From Sphingomonas sp. NFR15 (GTDB lineage Bacteria; Pseudomonadota; Alphaproteobacteria; Sphingomonadales; Sphingomonadaceae), in contig NZ_FMWX01000005.1 of assembly GCF_900103265.1 (NCBI RefSeq), positions 124,001-188,000 on the forward strand: a DNA stretch of 64,000 nt, in the 5' to 3' direction. The notes under the pieces were generated by a model, which worked only from the letters and a program-made list of their open reading frames with translations, did no database searches and was not told the origin of the DNA. The translations under genes and the position numbers were made by a program. Below are positions 30,826-39,680 of the stretch, one piece after another (the stretch's first letter is position 1; every line of letters starts with the position of its first letter).

Positions 30826-32175
30826 CTAGCGCGGCAGCGTGATCGTCGCGCTCAGGCCGCCCTCCGTGCGGTTGGCGAGCATGATGTCGCCGCCCGCCTC
30901 GCGCACGATCGCGCGCGCCAGCGCGAGGCCCAGGCCGATGCCGCCGGTATCCCTGTTGCGCGAATGTTCGAGCCGCGTGAACGCCTCGAACACGTCGTTC
31001 AGGCGATCCTCCGGGATGCCGGGGCCGCGGTCGCACACCGCGATCCGCACCTGCTGCGGCGTCTCGGCGAGCTGCACCTCGACATCGCGCGCGTATTTCA
31101 ACGCATTCTCGATCAGGTTGCGCAACGCCCGGCGCATCAGCGAGGGCCGCAGCCGCATCCGCAGCCGCGCCCGCTCCTCGAACGCGACCTCCTCACCCAG
31201 ATCGAGGAAATCGTCCACCACCGCCTCGACCAGCGCGGCGAGATCGACCTCGGTCGGCGGTTCGCTCGGCCGCCCGAGCCGGGCGAGCGAGAGAATGTCG
31301 TCGAGCGTGCGGTTCATCTCGTCGATCGTCTCGGCCATGCGCGCGCGGTCTGTATCGTCGTCGACCGATTCGATGCGGACGCGCAGCGCGGCGAGGGGGG
31401 TGCGCAGGTCGTGCCCGATCGCGCCGAGCATCCGGTCCTTCTCGTCGAGCATCGCGGTCACGCGCAGCCGCAGCGCGTTGAACGCCGCGATCACGTCGCG
31501 CACGTCCTGCGGTCCGCGCCCCTCGATCGGCTCGGTCGGCTCGCCGGGGCGGAAGCCGCGCGCCGCGCCCGCCAAGGTGCGCAGCGGCTTGGAGATCTGC
31601 CGCGCCGCGACCAGCACCGGCACCAGCACGACGACATACAGGATGATCGTCTGCGAGACGAGATGCCAGAAGATCATGTCCTCGCCGCGGAACCACGGCA
31701 CCGACAGCACCAGCCAGTCGCGGCCCGGCCGTTCGATCGCGATCATCAGCTCGCCGCCGGCGCGGCGAAACCGTTCGCGGCGTTCCTTGCCGGTGAAGCG
31801 CAGCCGTGGGTCGTCGGGCGTCAGCGTGCGTACCTCGGTCTCGACCCGCCCGGCCTTGATCCCCGCCTCGGCGAGCGCGGCGCGCAGGCTGCGTTCGATA
31901 TCGGGCCGATGCTCGCCCTGCGGCGCGACCGGGGACAGCGCGAGGCTGCGCACGCGGCCGCGATCGGACCGCCTCGGGTCGCCGAACGTGTTGCGCTCGA
32001 TCGCGTCGGCGATGCGCCCGACCACCGGCCCGGTCGCGCCCTCGATGCGCGCGCGCTGGCGCTCCTGCAACAACAGCGTGAAGTTGATCGCCTGCGCGAC
32101 GAACAGCGCGACCGCGATCACCAGCGCCATCTGCCCGGAAAGGCTCCGTGGCCACAGGCGCGGGCGCAGCGTCAA
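30826..32175 (-). CDS. EnvZ-like sensor histidine kinase
   Basis: About 449 aa. One TM near the N-terminus (ALVIAVALFVAQAINFTLLL), a periplasmic domain, a second TM (about 190-210), then HAMP. The HisKA motif is MLGAIGHDLRTPLAALRVRI; ATPase boxes are NLIENALKYA, CDRGPGIPED and IGLGLALARAIVREAGGD. The start is uncertain: TTG 32175 overlaps the upstream regulator's stop, ATG 32217 overlaps more deeply, and ATG 32130 would be just before the TM. Partner of the preceding OmpR-type regulator. The stimulus is not evident. Confidence 0.9.
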   Translation of the reverse strand: MTLRPRLWPRSLSGQMALVIAVALFVAQAINFTLLLQERQRARIEGATGPVVGRIADAIERNTFGDPRRSDRGRVRSLALSPVAPQGEHRPDIERSLRAALAEAGIKAGRVETEVRTLTPDDPRLRFTGKERRERFRRAGGELMIAIERPGRDWLVLSVPWFRGEDMIFWHLVSQTIILYVVVLVPVLVAARQISKPLRTLAGAARGFRPGEPTEPIEGRGPQDVRDVIAAFNALRLRVTAMLDEKDRMLGAIGHDLRTPLAALRVRIESVDDDTDRARMAETIDEMNRTLDDILSLARLGRPSEPPTEVDLAALVEAVVDDFLDLGEEVAFEERARLRMRLRPSLMRRALRNLIENALKYARDVEVQLAETPQQVRIAVCDRGPGIPEDRLNDVFEAFTRLEHSRNRDTGGIGLGLALARAIVREAGGDIMLANRTEGGLSATITLPR

Positions 32176-32909
32176 AGCCGCGTGACCTCGGCCGCGAGCG
32201 TATAGCCGCCGCCCCACACGGTCTTGATGAGTTCGGGGTTCTTGGGGTCGGCCTCGATCTTGCGGCGCAGCCGGCTGACCTGATTGTCGATCGCGCGGTC
32301 GAACGCCGCCGCCTCGCGCCCCTGGGTCAGATCGAGCAACTGGTCGCGCGTCAGCACCTGGCGCGGGCGCGTCACCAGCGCGTGCAGCAGATTATACTCG
32401 CCCGTCGAGAGCGGCACCGATACCCCGTCGTGATCGACCAGGGCACGCTCGCCCGATTTGAGCACCCAGCCGGCGAAGGCGAACGATCCGGCGGCGGGCG
32501 CATGCTGGCGCACCCCGCCGCCGGCGGCACGGCGCAGGATCACCTTGATCCGCGCGGTCAGCTCGCGCGGGGAGAAGGGCTTGACGACATAATCGTCGGC
32601 GCCGATCTCCAGCCCGACGATCCGGTCGGTCTCCTCGGTCTTGGCGGTGAGCAGGATGACCGGGGTGTCGCCGGTCGCGCGGATATGGCGGCACAGGCTG
32701 AGACCGTCCTCGCCCGGCATCATGATGTCGAGGATGACGAGGTCGATCGCATAGGCCGCCAGCCGCATCCGCGCGCCCTCGGCGTCGCCCGCCTGGGTCA
32801 CGCGGAAGCCCTGCTTCGTCAGGAATTGCGCGAGCGGTTCGCGGATCGAGCGCTCGTCGTCGACGAGCAGCAGATGCGGTGTGTCACCCATGGGGTCTGG
32901 GCTTAGCAT
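32172..32909 (-). CDS. OmpR/PhoB-type response regulator
   Basis: 245 aa. Receiver with acidic pair LLVDDERS, phospho-acceptor in LVILDIMMPGEDG and conserved Lys in DDYVVKPFS. The C-terminal winged helix includes LSTGEYNLLHALVTRPRQVL and RAIDNQVSRLRRKIEADP. ATG 32909 is preceded by AGGA at about 9 bases; ATG 32891 (MGDTPHLLLVDD) is the alternative. First gene of the regulator-kinase pair, whose reading frames overlap. Confidence 0.93.
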   Translation of the reverse strand: MLSPDPMGDTPHLLLVDDERSIREPLAQFLTKQGFRVTQAGDAEGARMRLAAYAIDLVILDIMMPGEDGLSLCRHIRATGDTPVILLTAKTEETDRIVGLEIGADDYVVKPFSPRELTARIKVILRRAAGGGVRQHAPAAGSFAFAGWVLKSGERALVDHDGVSVPLSTGEYNLLHALVTRPRQVLTRDQLLDLTQGREAAAFDRAIDNQVSRLRRKIEADPKNPELIKTVWGGGYTLAAEVTRL

Positions 32910-32970
32910 AAAGCGTCATCCTGCCAAGGTCGCCGGGCGGGCGAGGGCGCGCGCCGCCCGGCGGCCGGTC

Positions 32971-33576
32971 CTATTGGCCGGCGTCGGCGCCCGGCGCCGG
33001 CATGCCGCCGTGGCGGTGGTGCATGTGCGCGGCGTTCAGCTCGGCCTTGTCGACGAAGCCGTCGTGGTTGGTGTCGAGCTTGGCGAAATGCGCGTCCGCC
33101 TGCGCCCGCATCTCCTCGCGGCTGATGCGGCCGTCATGGTTGGTGTCGATCTTGTCGAACCAGTCGCCATGGCCATGCGGCCCCGGCATCCCGCCCGCCG
33201 GCGGAGCCATGCCCGCGCCGCCGCGCGCGCCGAGCGCCGCCATCTCGTCCTTGGTGATCTTGCCGTCGTGGTTGGCGTCGAGCCGCTGGAAGCGCGCCTC
33301 CGCCTCGGCCATGAACGCCTCGCGCGTGATCGTGCCGCCCTGCGCGCGCTCCGCCATCCGCCCGCGCAGCTCGTCGCCGGCGAGCTTGCCGTCGTGATTG
33401 GCATCCATCCGCTGGAACCGCTCGGCGGACTGCGCCAGAAACTCGTCGCGGGTGATGACGCCATCGCCGTTGGTGTCGGCGCGCATCATCATCCCGCCGC
33501 CCGGACCCTGCGCCACGACCGGCACACCGGCCAGGACCGTCCCGGCGAGCGCGGTGGCGAGAAAGAGCATCTTCAT
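32971..33576 (-). CDS. Secreted EF-hand calcium-binding protein
   Basis: 201 aa from ATG 33576 (MKMLFLATALAGTVLAGVPV), a clear signal peptide; AGGAC lies 8 bases upstream. Five canonical EF-hand loops appear at about residues 34, 58, 100, 144 and 168 (DTNGDGVITRDE, DANHDGKLAGDE, DANHDGKITKDE, DTNHDGRISREE, DTNHDGFVDKAE). One degenerate hand (GTITREAF) is near 80. A His/Met-rich tail ends it. It is likely a periplasmic calcium buffer or sensor. It sits directly upstream of the two-component pair on the same strand, so it may share their control. Confidence 0.88.
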   Translation of the reverse strand: MKMLFLATALAGTVLAGVPVVAQGPGGGMMMRADTNGDGVITRDEFLAQSAERFQRMDANHDGKLAGDELRGRMAERAQGGTITREAFMAEAEARFQRLDANHDGKITKDEMAALGARGGAGMAPPAGGMPGPHGHGDWFDKIDTNHDGRISREEMRAQADAHFAKLDTNHDGFVDKAELNAAHMHHRHGGMPAPGADAGQ

Positions 33577-33758
33577 CGTGATCGTCCTCATCGATGGACC
33601 CGGCCATCCCGGATCATCCGTGAGGATTTAGGCCGCGTCTGTACCGCGGCTATGTCAGTTCGCCCCGAAACTGTCGCAATGTGTCGCGTCGCTGGATGAT
33701 CGCCCTCTCGGCGATGACCGACCCCTAAGCTGACATTGCTATCGAGAGGAAAGGCTCG

Positions 33759-36149
33759 TCACTCAGGCAGGAAGCCCAAAGCATAAACGCTCGGGCGCAG
33801 TTTGGCGGTCAGCGCGGCATAGGCTGTTTTGAACGGATCGAAGTCGGTCAGTTCGGTGTCGCCATGGGCTTCCAGCGCGCGGCGAATCTGATACCATCCG
33901 GCGTCGGGCCGCCCGAGCTTGTACTCGTCGCGTATCTTGCGCGGGAAGCTGGTGGCGTGGAAGCGCTTCCAGAGCGTGCGGCTCGTGTCGAGCACTGCAC
34001 GCGCCTCGGGCGAAAAGGCCATGCCTGCGATGTAGCGGACCATGAAGTCGCTCTCGAACCGCCCCTTCGCGCCGACTTCGGCCTCGGTGAAGGGGATGAA
34101 GTGATTGACGAGGCTCCAGTCGCGATCGTTCCAGCGCAGGCCGTCAGCCCCGGCGGTCAGGTTGCTGCCATTGAACAGCATCCAAACGAGGCAGTCCGAC
34201 TTGAACTCGTCAGTCAGCCGTTCGCTTGGTTGCAGGAACTGGTCGCGGTCGTTGAGCCAAGTCGGCTTAATCAAGCGGCGGACGCTGAAGACGATGGCCG
34301 CTTGCCATAGGTTTTCGACCAGTATGTAATAGCCGCCACCATTGCCACCTGTAAATATTGAAGAAGTGATAAGTGTTTCTAGTTGAGCATGCTGTAAATC
34401 GTTGTTGCTGGCATAGAGAAAACCAATCGCATTTTCGCACTGCCTCTTTGGACGAGGATTGTCAGAAACCTTGAGCGCATTAGAGAGCGGTAAAGCTGGT
34501 GCGCCGCGTGCCACAGGTCTATTTATCCAGACATTTAAAAGCTGATTGGTAGGCGCGGTCCGATAAATTTTTTCGCCGATGACCGCTCCCGCCCGATTCA
34601 AGACAGCAACCGGCGTTTCAGTAATATTCTCTTTCTGACTTTGATCCCAAACCAAGAAGCCAATAGGGAAATTTCCCTTCAATTTATCAAAAACCCGGCT
34701 CGGAACTACATAGCCTCCAATAAATTTTGCTCTCCAGCCTTGTCGGAATTTCTCAAAATTTGGAGAGTTAACATACTTTAGCTTGCTGAACATTGCTAGC
34801 GTGGCGGATGGCATTTCCTGCTGAATGCGAACAAGGAACTGGACGAAAAGCTCCTTACTTGCGAAACCGGCGCTAACGCGCTCCATCATCCTTTGAGCAC
34901 GTGTGTTTTCGACACCCTTCTTGTTATTGTTCCCGCGTCCGATCCCGGAGCCAGTTTCCGCATAAGGCGGATTGATAAGCACTAAAATTTGCTTCGCGCC
35001 CGTCTTGCTCTCTTTCGCATCAGCGATCGCCTTCCGCAGCGCGATCGGCAGCTTGTTCGACAGACTGTGGTCAATCTCGCCGAAATCTGTGACGTCGTCG
35101 TTAAGATAATCGTACTGGAAAATTTCCGCTCCCGCGAAAGCAGGATTTGATTTCATGATCGTTACATCCGCCTTGTCGAGCGTCGACATGAAGACGTTGC
35201 GCAGGTTGCTGTGCTTAGCCTCGAGATTACCGACGCCCGCGCACATGTCCCATACCAAGTAGCGGTTCTGCCAGTTCTCGCCCAGTGTGGCGCGCAACTG
35301 ATCATAGGCTTTGTCGACGATGTGCAGCGGTGTGTAATAGGCGCCCTTGAACTTCTGTTCGTCCACCGGGAGCAGGCTGTCGCGCCGTTCGAGCAGATAG
35401 TGGCGGTGCTTCTGCTCGGGCGGCCGGTGGTATATTGCCCAGAAATTACGATAGCCGCGATCGTTGGCCAGTTCGAAGGTTTCACCATTAAGCAGAAAGA
35501 TCGGCCCGTCGGCAGTCATCAGCAGCCGCGCAGGCAGGTTGTGCATCGCCTCGTGCTCGCCGTCGTGCATGATGTCAGCGAAGAAGAGCACAGCATAATC
35601 CGCCTGCGCTTTTACGCCCAATTCCTGCCCGATCATCGCGACCCAGCGATCGAACACCTGTCGCAGATTGTCGGGCGTGATGGGCGTGCGGATGATGCGC
35701 CGTTGTTTGATCGCGTCCTTCACCGCCCGGATGAACGCCGCCTCGTCATGCGCGATCTCATATTCGACGATGTGCGTCTGGACGTAGGGCGCGATCTGCG
35801 CGCCCAGTTCCTTGCCCGCGCCCGATCCGGATTTCGGCCAGACAATGCTCTTGTCGTCGAGCAAGGGCAGGGCCTTCTCGGTTGGCATAATCGCGGCCTT
35901 GTCGCGGTCGATCACGGCAAGGAAAGCTGGGATCGGTTCGCCCCGCTTCTTCGCCGCGCGGACGTAGAACATCAGTTGTGCGAACATGATGATCGGCGGG
36001 GTCGAAACCGCTTTCGCTTCGAACCAGACCTCCTGCGTCTGGATATCGACTAGGTTTTTGGAAACGCCTTTGAGACCCAAGGCCGCTATGTAGGCGTCCT
36101 TGACGTCCTCCTCGGTTCGGGCCGTGGCGAGCGCCTGTGCGAGTGTCAT
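33759..36149 (-). CDS. Single-chain restriction enzyme/adenine methyltransferase (type IIG-like)
   Basis: 796 aa from ATG 36149. The N-terminal part has a PD-(D/E)xK-like pattern: Asp35 in LVDIQ and Glu44-Ala-Lys46 in EVWFEAK. A gamma-class N6-adenine methyltransferase core follows: motif X KGAYYTP (268-274), motif I VWDMCAGVGNLE (299-310) and catalytic NPPY at 393-396 (LINPPYAETGSG). The last 350 residues would recognise the target. No separate endonuclease or specificity gene is adjacent, so the protein probably both cuts and methylates. DNA of about 34.3-35.2 kb is much more AT-rich than the surroundings, and a dispersed repeat adjoins the 5' side, so it was probably acquired. Confidence 0.8.
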   Translation of the reverse strand: MTLAQALATARTEEDVKDAYIAALGLKGVSKNLVDIQTQEVWFEAKAVSTPPIIMFAQLMFYVRAAKKRGEPIPAFLAVIDRDKAAIMPTEKALPLLDDKSIVWPKSGSGAGKELGAQIAPYVQTHIVEYEIAHDEAAFIRAVKDAIKQRRIIRTPITPDNLRQVFDRWVAMIGQELGVKAQADYAVLFFADIMHDGEHEAMHNLPARLLMTADGPIFLLNGETFELANDRGYRNFWAIYHRPPEQKHRHYLLERRDSLLPVDEQKFKGAYYTPLHIVDKAYDQLRATLGENWQNRYLVWDMCAGVGNLEAKHSNLRNVFMSTLDKADVTIMKSNPAFAGAEIFQYDYLNDDVTDFGEIDHSLSNKLPIALRKAIADAKESKTGAKQILVLINPPYAETGSGIGRGNNNKKGVENTRAQRMMERVSAGFASKELFVQFLVRIQQEMPSATLAMFSKLKYVNSPNFEKFRQGWRAKFIGGYVVPSRVFDKLKGNFPIGFLVWDQSQKENITETPVAVLNRAGAVIGEKIYRTAPTNQLLNVWINRPVARGAPALPLSNALKVSDNPRPKRQCENAIGFLYASNNDLQHAQLETLITSSIFTGGNGGGYYILVENLWQAAIVFSVRRLIKPTWLNDRDQFLQPSERLTDEFKSDCLVWMLFNGSNLTAGADGLRWNDRDWSLVNHFIPFTEAEVGAKGRFESDFMVRYIAGMAFSPEARAVLDTSRTLWKRFHATSFPRKIRDEYKLGRPDAGWYQIRRALEAHGDTELTDFDPFKTAYAALTAKLRPSVYALGFLPE

Positions 36150-36248
36150 CAAGTGTGGTGGCCCTGTTTCTCGTCTTAAGAATAAGATCGGTTGGTATAC
36201 GGTCGTTTCACTGGTTGGCGATATCTAAGCCACCGCGTCCAGGCCAAC

Positions 36249-36425
36249 CCTGTCCTACAGCCGCCGCCATCGCCATACTCCGCGCCATGCCCGTCGTCCG
36301 CATCCGCGCCGATCGTCCCAGCCCGCGTTCGCGGCCGGCCGGGCGCGTGCGCGCGGTCTGCGTGCCAAAAGTGACACTGCCCGTACCGTGCGCTCGGTGG
36401 GTCACGTTAGCCATGTTTGGCCGGC
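36249..36425. repeat. Dispersed repeat, copy B
   Basis: Second copy of the element at 27411-27583, same orientation, with AAAAGTGACA at 36367-36376 and CCGTACCGTG at 36381-36390. It lies between the restriction gene and the 3' end of the MFS gene, whose stop is intact five bases away. On the minus strand both copies start a short frame MA(K/N)V(S/T)H.AHGT, but a 1-base length difference breaks the shared frame soon after. Confidence 0.7.
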
Positions 36426-36429
36426 CCAC

Positions 36430-37641
36430 TCACGCCGGCGCGACACGCTCCCATCGCACCAGCCGCGTCGCGACGATCACCGCCGCGACCCCGGCCAGCG
36501 CGGCGGCCAGCAGGAACGCCGCGCCCGGTGTGCCATGCTCGGTGCCGAACGCGAGCGTCTGCGTCATCGCGAGCGGGCCGATCACCTCGGCGACGCTCCC
36601 CAGGCTCGCCATGCCGCCCTGGAGCGCGCCCTGGTTCGCCGCATCGACGCTGCGCGAGAGCAGCGCGTTGATGCCGGGAAAGACCAGCCCGGTCAGCGAT
36701 CCGAGCGCGATCAGCGCGAACACCATCCAGCCCGCGGTCGCGAAGTTGATCGCGACGAAGGTGATCACCGCCACGACCATGCCGATCATCACCGTGCGCG
36801 CCTCGCCGAAGCGCCGGATCACGTGGCCGGTGACGAACACCTGGGTCAGCGCCATCGTGATGCCGGACGCGGCGAGCGACAGCCCGATCATGTGCGGGCT
36901 CCAGCCGAAGCGGATCTCGCACCAGAACGCCCAGGTCGCCGGATACACCATCTGGCCGATCTGCCAGCAGAATGCGACGATCAGCAGCGGCGTCGCGCCG
37001 CCGGCGTGGAACACCGGCTTGAACGCGCCGAACGCGTTGGCGCGGCGCCAGTCGAACGCGCGGCGGTCCGCGGGCGCGAGCGTCTCGGGCATCGCGACCG
37101 CCATCCAGATCGCGTTGAGCACCGCCAGCGCGCCCGCGACGACGAACGGCGCGCGCGGCCCGAACCCGACGAGCAACCCGCCGATCGCCGGGCCGATGAT
37201 GAACCCGGCGCCGAACGCCGCGCCCATCAGCCCGAACACCTCGCCCCGCTTCTCGGCCGGCGTCACGTCGGCGAGCACGGCGTTGGCGGGGCCGTAGATC
37301 GCGCCCGCGACCCCGGCGACGACGCGGCCCAGGAACAGCCAGCCCACCGTCGGCGCGAACGCCATCAGCGCGTAATCGACCGCGAAGGCGATCATCGCCG
37401 CGAGCAGCACGGGTCGCCGCCCGAAACGATCGCCGAGGCTGCCGAAGATCGGCCCCGCGACGAATTGCGCGGCGGCGAACGCGATCAGCAACGCACCGCC
37501 GGTGCGCGCCGCGTCCGAGAGGCTGCCGCCTTTCAACTGCACGATCAGCGTCGGCAGCACCGGCATCACGATGCCGAAGCCGATCGTGTCGATCAGCACG
37601 GCCGCCAGCACGATCGGCACCGCGCGATGTTCGAACCGCAT
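36430..37641 (-). CDS. Tet-family MFS efflux transporter
   Basis: About 403 aa and 12 TM helices. ATG 37641 (MRFEHRAVPIVLA) is chosen because the upstream residues are not membrane-like. The MFS loop motif is GSLGDRFGRRPVLL and the antiporter-type stretch GRVVAGVAGAIYGPANAVLA is present. The sequence resembles TetA-like drug/proton antiporters (DTIGFGIVMPVLPTL, then LLVGFGPRAPFV). The substrate is unknown. The 3' end abuts dispersed repeat copy B. Confidence 0.88.
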   Translation of the reverse strand: MRFEHRAVPIVLAAVLIDTIGFGIVMPVLPTLIVQLKGGSLSDAARTGGALLIAFAAAQFVAGPIFGSLGDRFGRRPVLLAAMIAFAVDYALMAFAPTVGWLFLGRVVAGVAGAIYGPANAVLADVTPAEKRGEVFGLMGAAFGAGFIIGPAIGGLLVGFGPRAPFVVAGALAVLNAIWMAVAMPETLAPADRRAFDWRRANAFGAFKPVFHAGGATPLLIVAFCWQIGQMVYPATWAFWCEIRFGWSPHMIGLSLAASGITMALTQVFVTGHVIRRFGEARTVMIGMVVAVITFVAINFATAGWMVFALIALGSLTGLVFPGINALLSRSVDAANQGALQGGMASLGSVAEVIGPLAMTQTLAFGTEHGTPGAAFLLAAALAGVAAVIVATRLVRWERVAPA

Positions 37642-37696
37642 TCTTGTGAAAACCCCTCCGCTCCGCACATGGGGCGCTACCACGGCTCGGTGGCCT

Positions 37697-38482
37697 TTAG
37701 AACAGGAGCTTGCCGCCCACCACGAGCAAAGTCAGCGCGAGGATCGCGCGCAGCACGCCATCGGGCACGCGCGCCGACAGCAGGCTGCCGATGACGATGC
37801 CCGGCACCGATCCGATCAGCAGGCTGCCGAGCAGGCCGACATCGACCGCGCCCATCACCCAATGGCCGATCCCGGCGATCAACGTCAGCGGTACAGCGTG
37901 CGCGATGTCCGATCCGACCAGCCGATTGGTCGGCAGATGCGGGTAGAGCGCGAGCAGCGCGGTCATGCCGATCGCGCCCGCGCCGACCGAGGTGAGCGAG
38001 ACCAGCACCCCCAGCAGCACGCCGAGCGCGACCGTCAACTCGGCGACACGGCGCATGCTGAGCGCGTTGATCGCCGGCGCGATCCGCGCGACGATTTGCC
38101 GGCGAAGCAGCATCGCGATCGCCGTCGCGATCAGCGTCAGGCCGAGGACGATCGTGACCACATCGACCATGCCGCCATAATGTTTGCCGGCATAGCCGAG
38201 CGCGATCAGCGTCAGGACCGTGGCGGGCACGCTGCCGAAGGCGAGCAGGCGCACCACCCGCCAGTCGACGGTGCGGTTGAAGCCGTGGACGCCGGTGCCC
38301 ACGCTCTTGGTCGCGGAGGCGTAAAGCAGATCGGTGCCGACCGCGGTGACGGGATGGAAGTTGAACAGCAGCACCAGCAGCGGCGTCATCAGCGATCCGC
38401 CGCCTACCCCCGTCAGCCCGACGAGCGTGCCGATCGCGAGGCCGGCGACGGAATAGAGCGGGTTGATACCGGCAAGAATCAT
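37697..38482 (-). CDS. TSUP family (TauE/SafE) membrane transporter
   Basis: 261 aa with about eight TM helices. Both family repeats are visible: LVGLTGVGGGSLMTPLLVLL in the first half and LVSLTSVGAGAIGMTALLAL in the second. TSUP proteins move sulfite, sulfonates or related small anions. It is 56 bases upstream of the MFS gene on the same strand. No sulfur-metabolism genes are nearby to specify a substrate. Confidence 0.9.
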   Translation of the reverse strand: MILAGINPLYSVAGLAIGTLVGLTGVGGGSLMTPLLVLLFNFHPVTAVGTDLLYASATKSVGTGVHGFNRTVDWRVVRLLAFGSVPATVLTLIALGYAGKHYGGMVDVVTIVLGLTLIATAIAMLLRRQIVARIAPAINALSMRRVAELTVALGVLLGVLVSLTSVGAGAIGMTALLALYPHLPTNRLVGSDIAHAVPLTLIAGIGHWVMGAVDVGLLGSLLIGSVPGIVIGSLLSARVPDGVLRAILALTLLVVGGKLLF

Positions 38483-38709
38483 GCGCGAGCCTCAGAAATG
38501 TCGGTCCGCCCATGCACTGCGCGTCACGCGGCCGCAACAAACAGAAGCTTGTCCGTCCATGCGTGCCGGTATCATCGCGACGTCAGGATGACGGTAGCGC
38601 TCCCATAATATTCTCGGACAATAGACTACGGCATGTCGGACAAACTACAGTTGAAGTTCGCTGCGACAAAGATATTGCAACGGATGGTGAAAAGACGGAT
38701 CATCCCGCG

Positions 38710-38931
38710 ATGGTCGAGACGGTTCGCGATTCGCTGGCAGCACATCTTCGATCGATGTCGATCGATAACTTCTCGATTTCGGGCGACACCGTCCGCATCG
38801 GGCGGACACATTGGGCGGCGAGCATCTGCCGCTGCGGAGACCCCCAGTGCGATGGCTGGTCTCTGGAACCGCTGCTTCCCGCCAGCATGACCCCCGACCG
38901 GCCCGCGCAGGGGCTCGGTGCCGCCCGCTGA
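38710..38931 (+). CDS. Small Cys-containing protein
   Basis: 73 aa from ATG 38710: MVETVRDSLAAHLRSMSIDN, then SGDTVRIGRTHWAASICRCG, then DPQCDGW. The CRCGDPQC cluster suggests a small metal-binding knuckle. There is no clear ribosome site, and the frame is open further upstream, so the start is uncertain. Stretch 38483-38709 otherwise shows nothing I can name. Confidence 0.4.
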   Translation: MVETVRDSLAAHLRSMSIDNFSISGDTVRIGRTHWAASICRCGDPQCDGWSLEPLLPASMTPDRPAQGLGAAR

Positions 38932-39113
38932 GGCTCGTAAGTGCCTCTAATTCACGGGAAATATTGCGTTTTTCGCGGAACCTTAATCGCGCATGTACGT
39001 TTCTTCATGAAGCTGGGCGTCACCCGGACGTTCAAGCCGTGTTATAAGCGGCGCGATATAAAACAATCGTCGATCGGCGGACTCGCCATCGGCGGGTCGA
39101 TTAGGAGAGTGCT

Positions 39114-39251
39114 ATGGGTCGTGGGGAAGAGTCGCCCGTGGAATTGGCACCGGATCAACTGGCTGGTGCCAGCGTTCTCGGCGGCGTGGTCCTCGGCGGC
39201 GCGATCAGCCTGGTGATCTGGGCAGGGATCGTCAGCTTCTTCGTTTTTTGA
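39114..39251 (+). CDS. Small single-TM membrane protein, 45 aa
   Basis: ATG 39114 follows AGGAGAG (39103-39109) by four bases, a strong site. The N-terminal 15 residues are polar (MGRGEESPVELAPDQLAGAS). One hydrophobic helix then runs to the end (VLGGVVLGGAISLVIWAGIV, SFFVF). It would be a tail-anchored inner-membrane protein. The upstream 180 bases are relatively AT-rich and could hold its promoter. I do not recognise it. Confidence 0.6.
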   Translation: MGRGEESPVELAPDQLAGASVLGGVVLGGAISLVIWAGIVSFFVF

Positions 39252-39272
39252 CGTCGGAGGCTCGCCCGCGCG

Positions 39273-39680
39273 TCATGACGCGAGCGGCTGGACGAATTCG
39301 ATCTGAATCCCGCGCGTATCGACCGGGTTGACGAAGTTGCACAGGAAATCCCCCGCGCCCTTCACGGGCTCCGGCTCCAGCATGCGCAGCCCGCGGGTCG
39401 CGCACCAGTCCATCGTCGCGCGCAGATCGTCCACCTGATAGGCGAAATGGTGGACGCCGCCCGCGCCCTTGTTGAACTTCGCCAGCACGCTGCCGTCGTC
39501 GGGCACGACCAGTTCGATCACCGCGCCCGAGGCGGCAACGGTGAAGAGGCACCAGCATCCCCAGCGCGCGACATGGCCGCGATAGCTCTCGGCCAGCCCC
39601 ATCTTCGCCATGAACGCGTCCGCGTCGGCAAGATCCGGGCAGATGATGCCGACATGGTGCAGAGTATAGGATTCGAACAT
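39273..39680 (-). CDS. VOC family protein, methylmalonyl-CoA epimerase-like
   Basis: 135 aa with two beta-alpha-beta-beta-beta units of the vicinal-oxygen-chelate fold. Likely metal ligands: His9 in LHHVGIICPDL, Glu56 in GAVIELVVPD, His77 in GGVHHFAYQVDDL, and Glu128 in GIQIEFVQPL. That set resembles methylmalonyl-CoA epimerase. Its ATG overlaps the stop of the SGNH-like gene (TGATG), so it belongs to the MBOAT operon, an unusual place for an epimerase. It may act on the acyl donor used there. Confidence 0.85.
   Translation of the reverse strand: MFESYTLHHVGIICPDLADADAFMAKMGLAESYRGHVARWGCWCLFTVAASGAVIELVVPDDGSVLAKFNKGAGGVHHFAYQVDDLRATMDWCATRGLRMLEPEPVKGAGDFLCNFVNPVDTRGIQIEFVQPLAS

Noticed and set aside
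33653..33736. TGTCAG and CTGACA flanking the 3' side of the restriction gene as possible element ends
   Set aside because: Only six bases long, with no matching copy on the other side of the gene.
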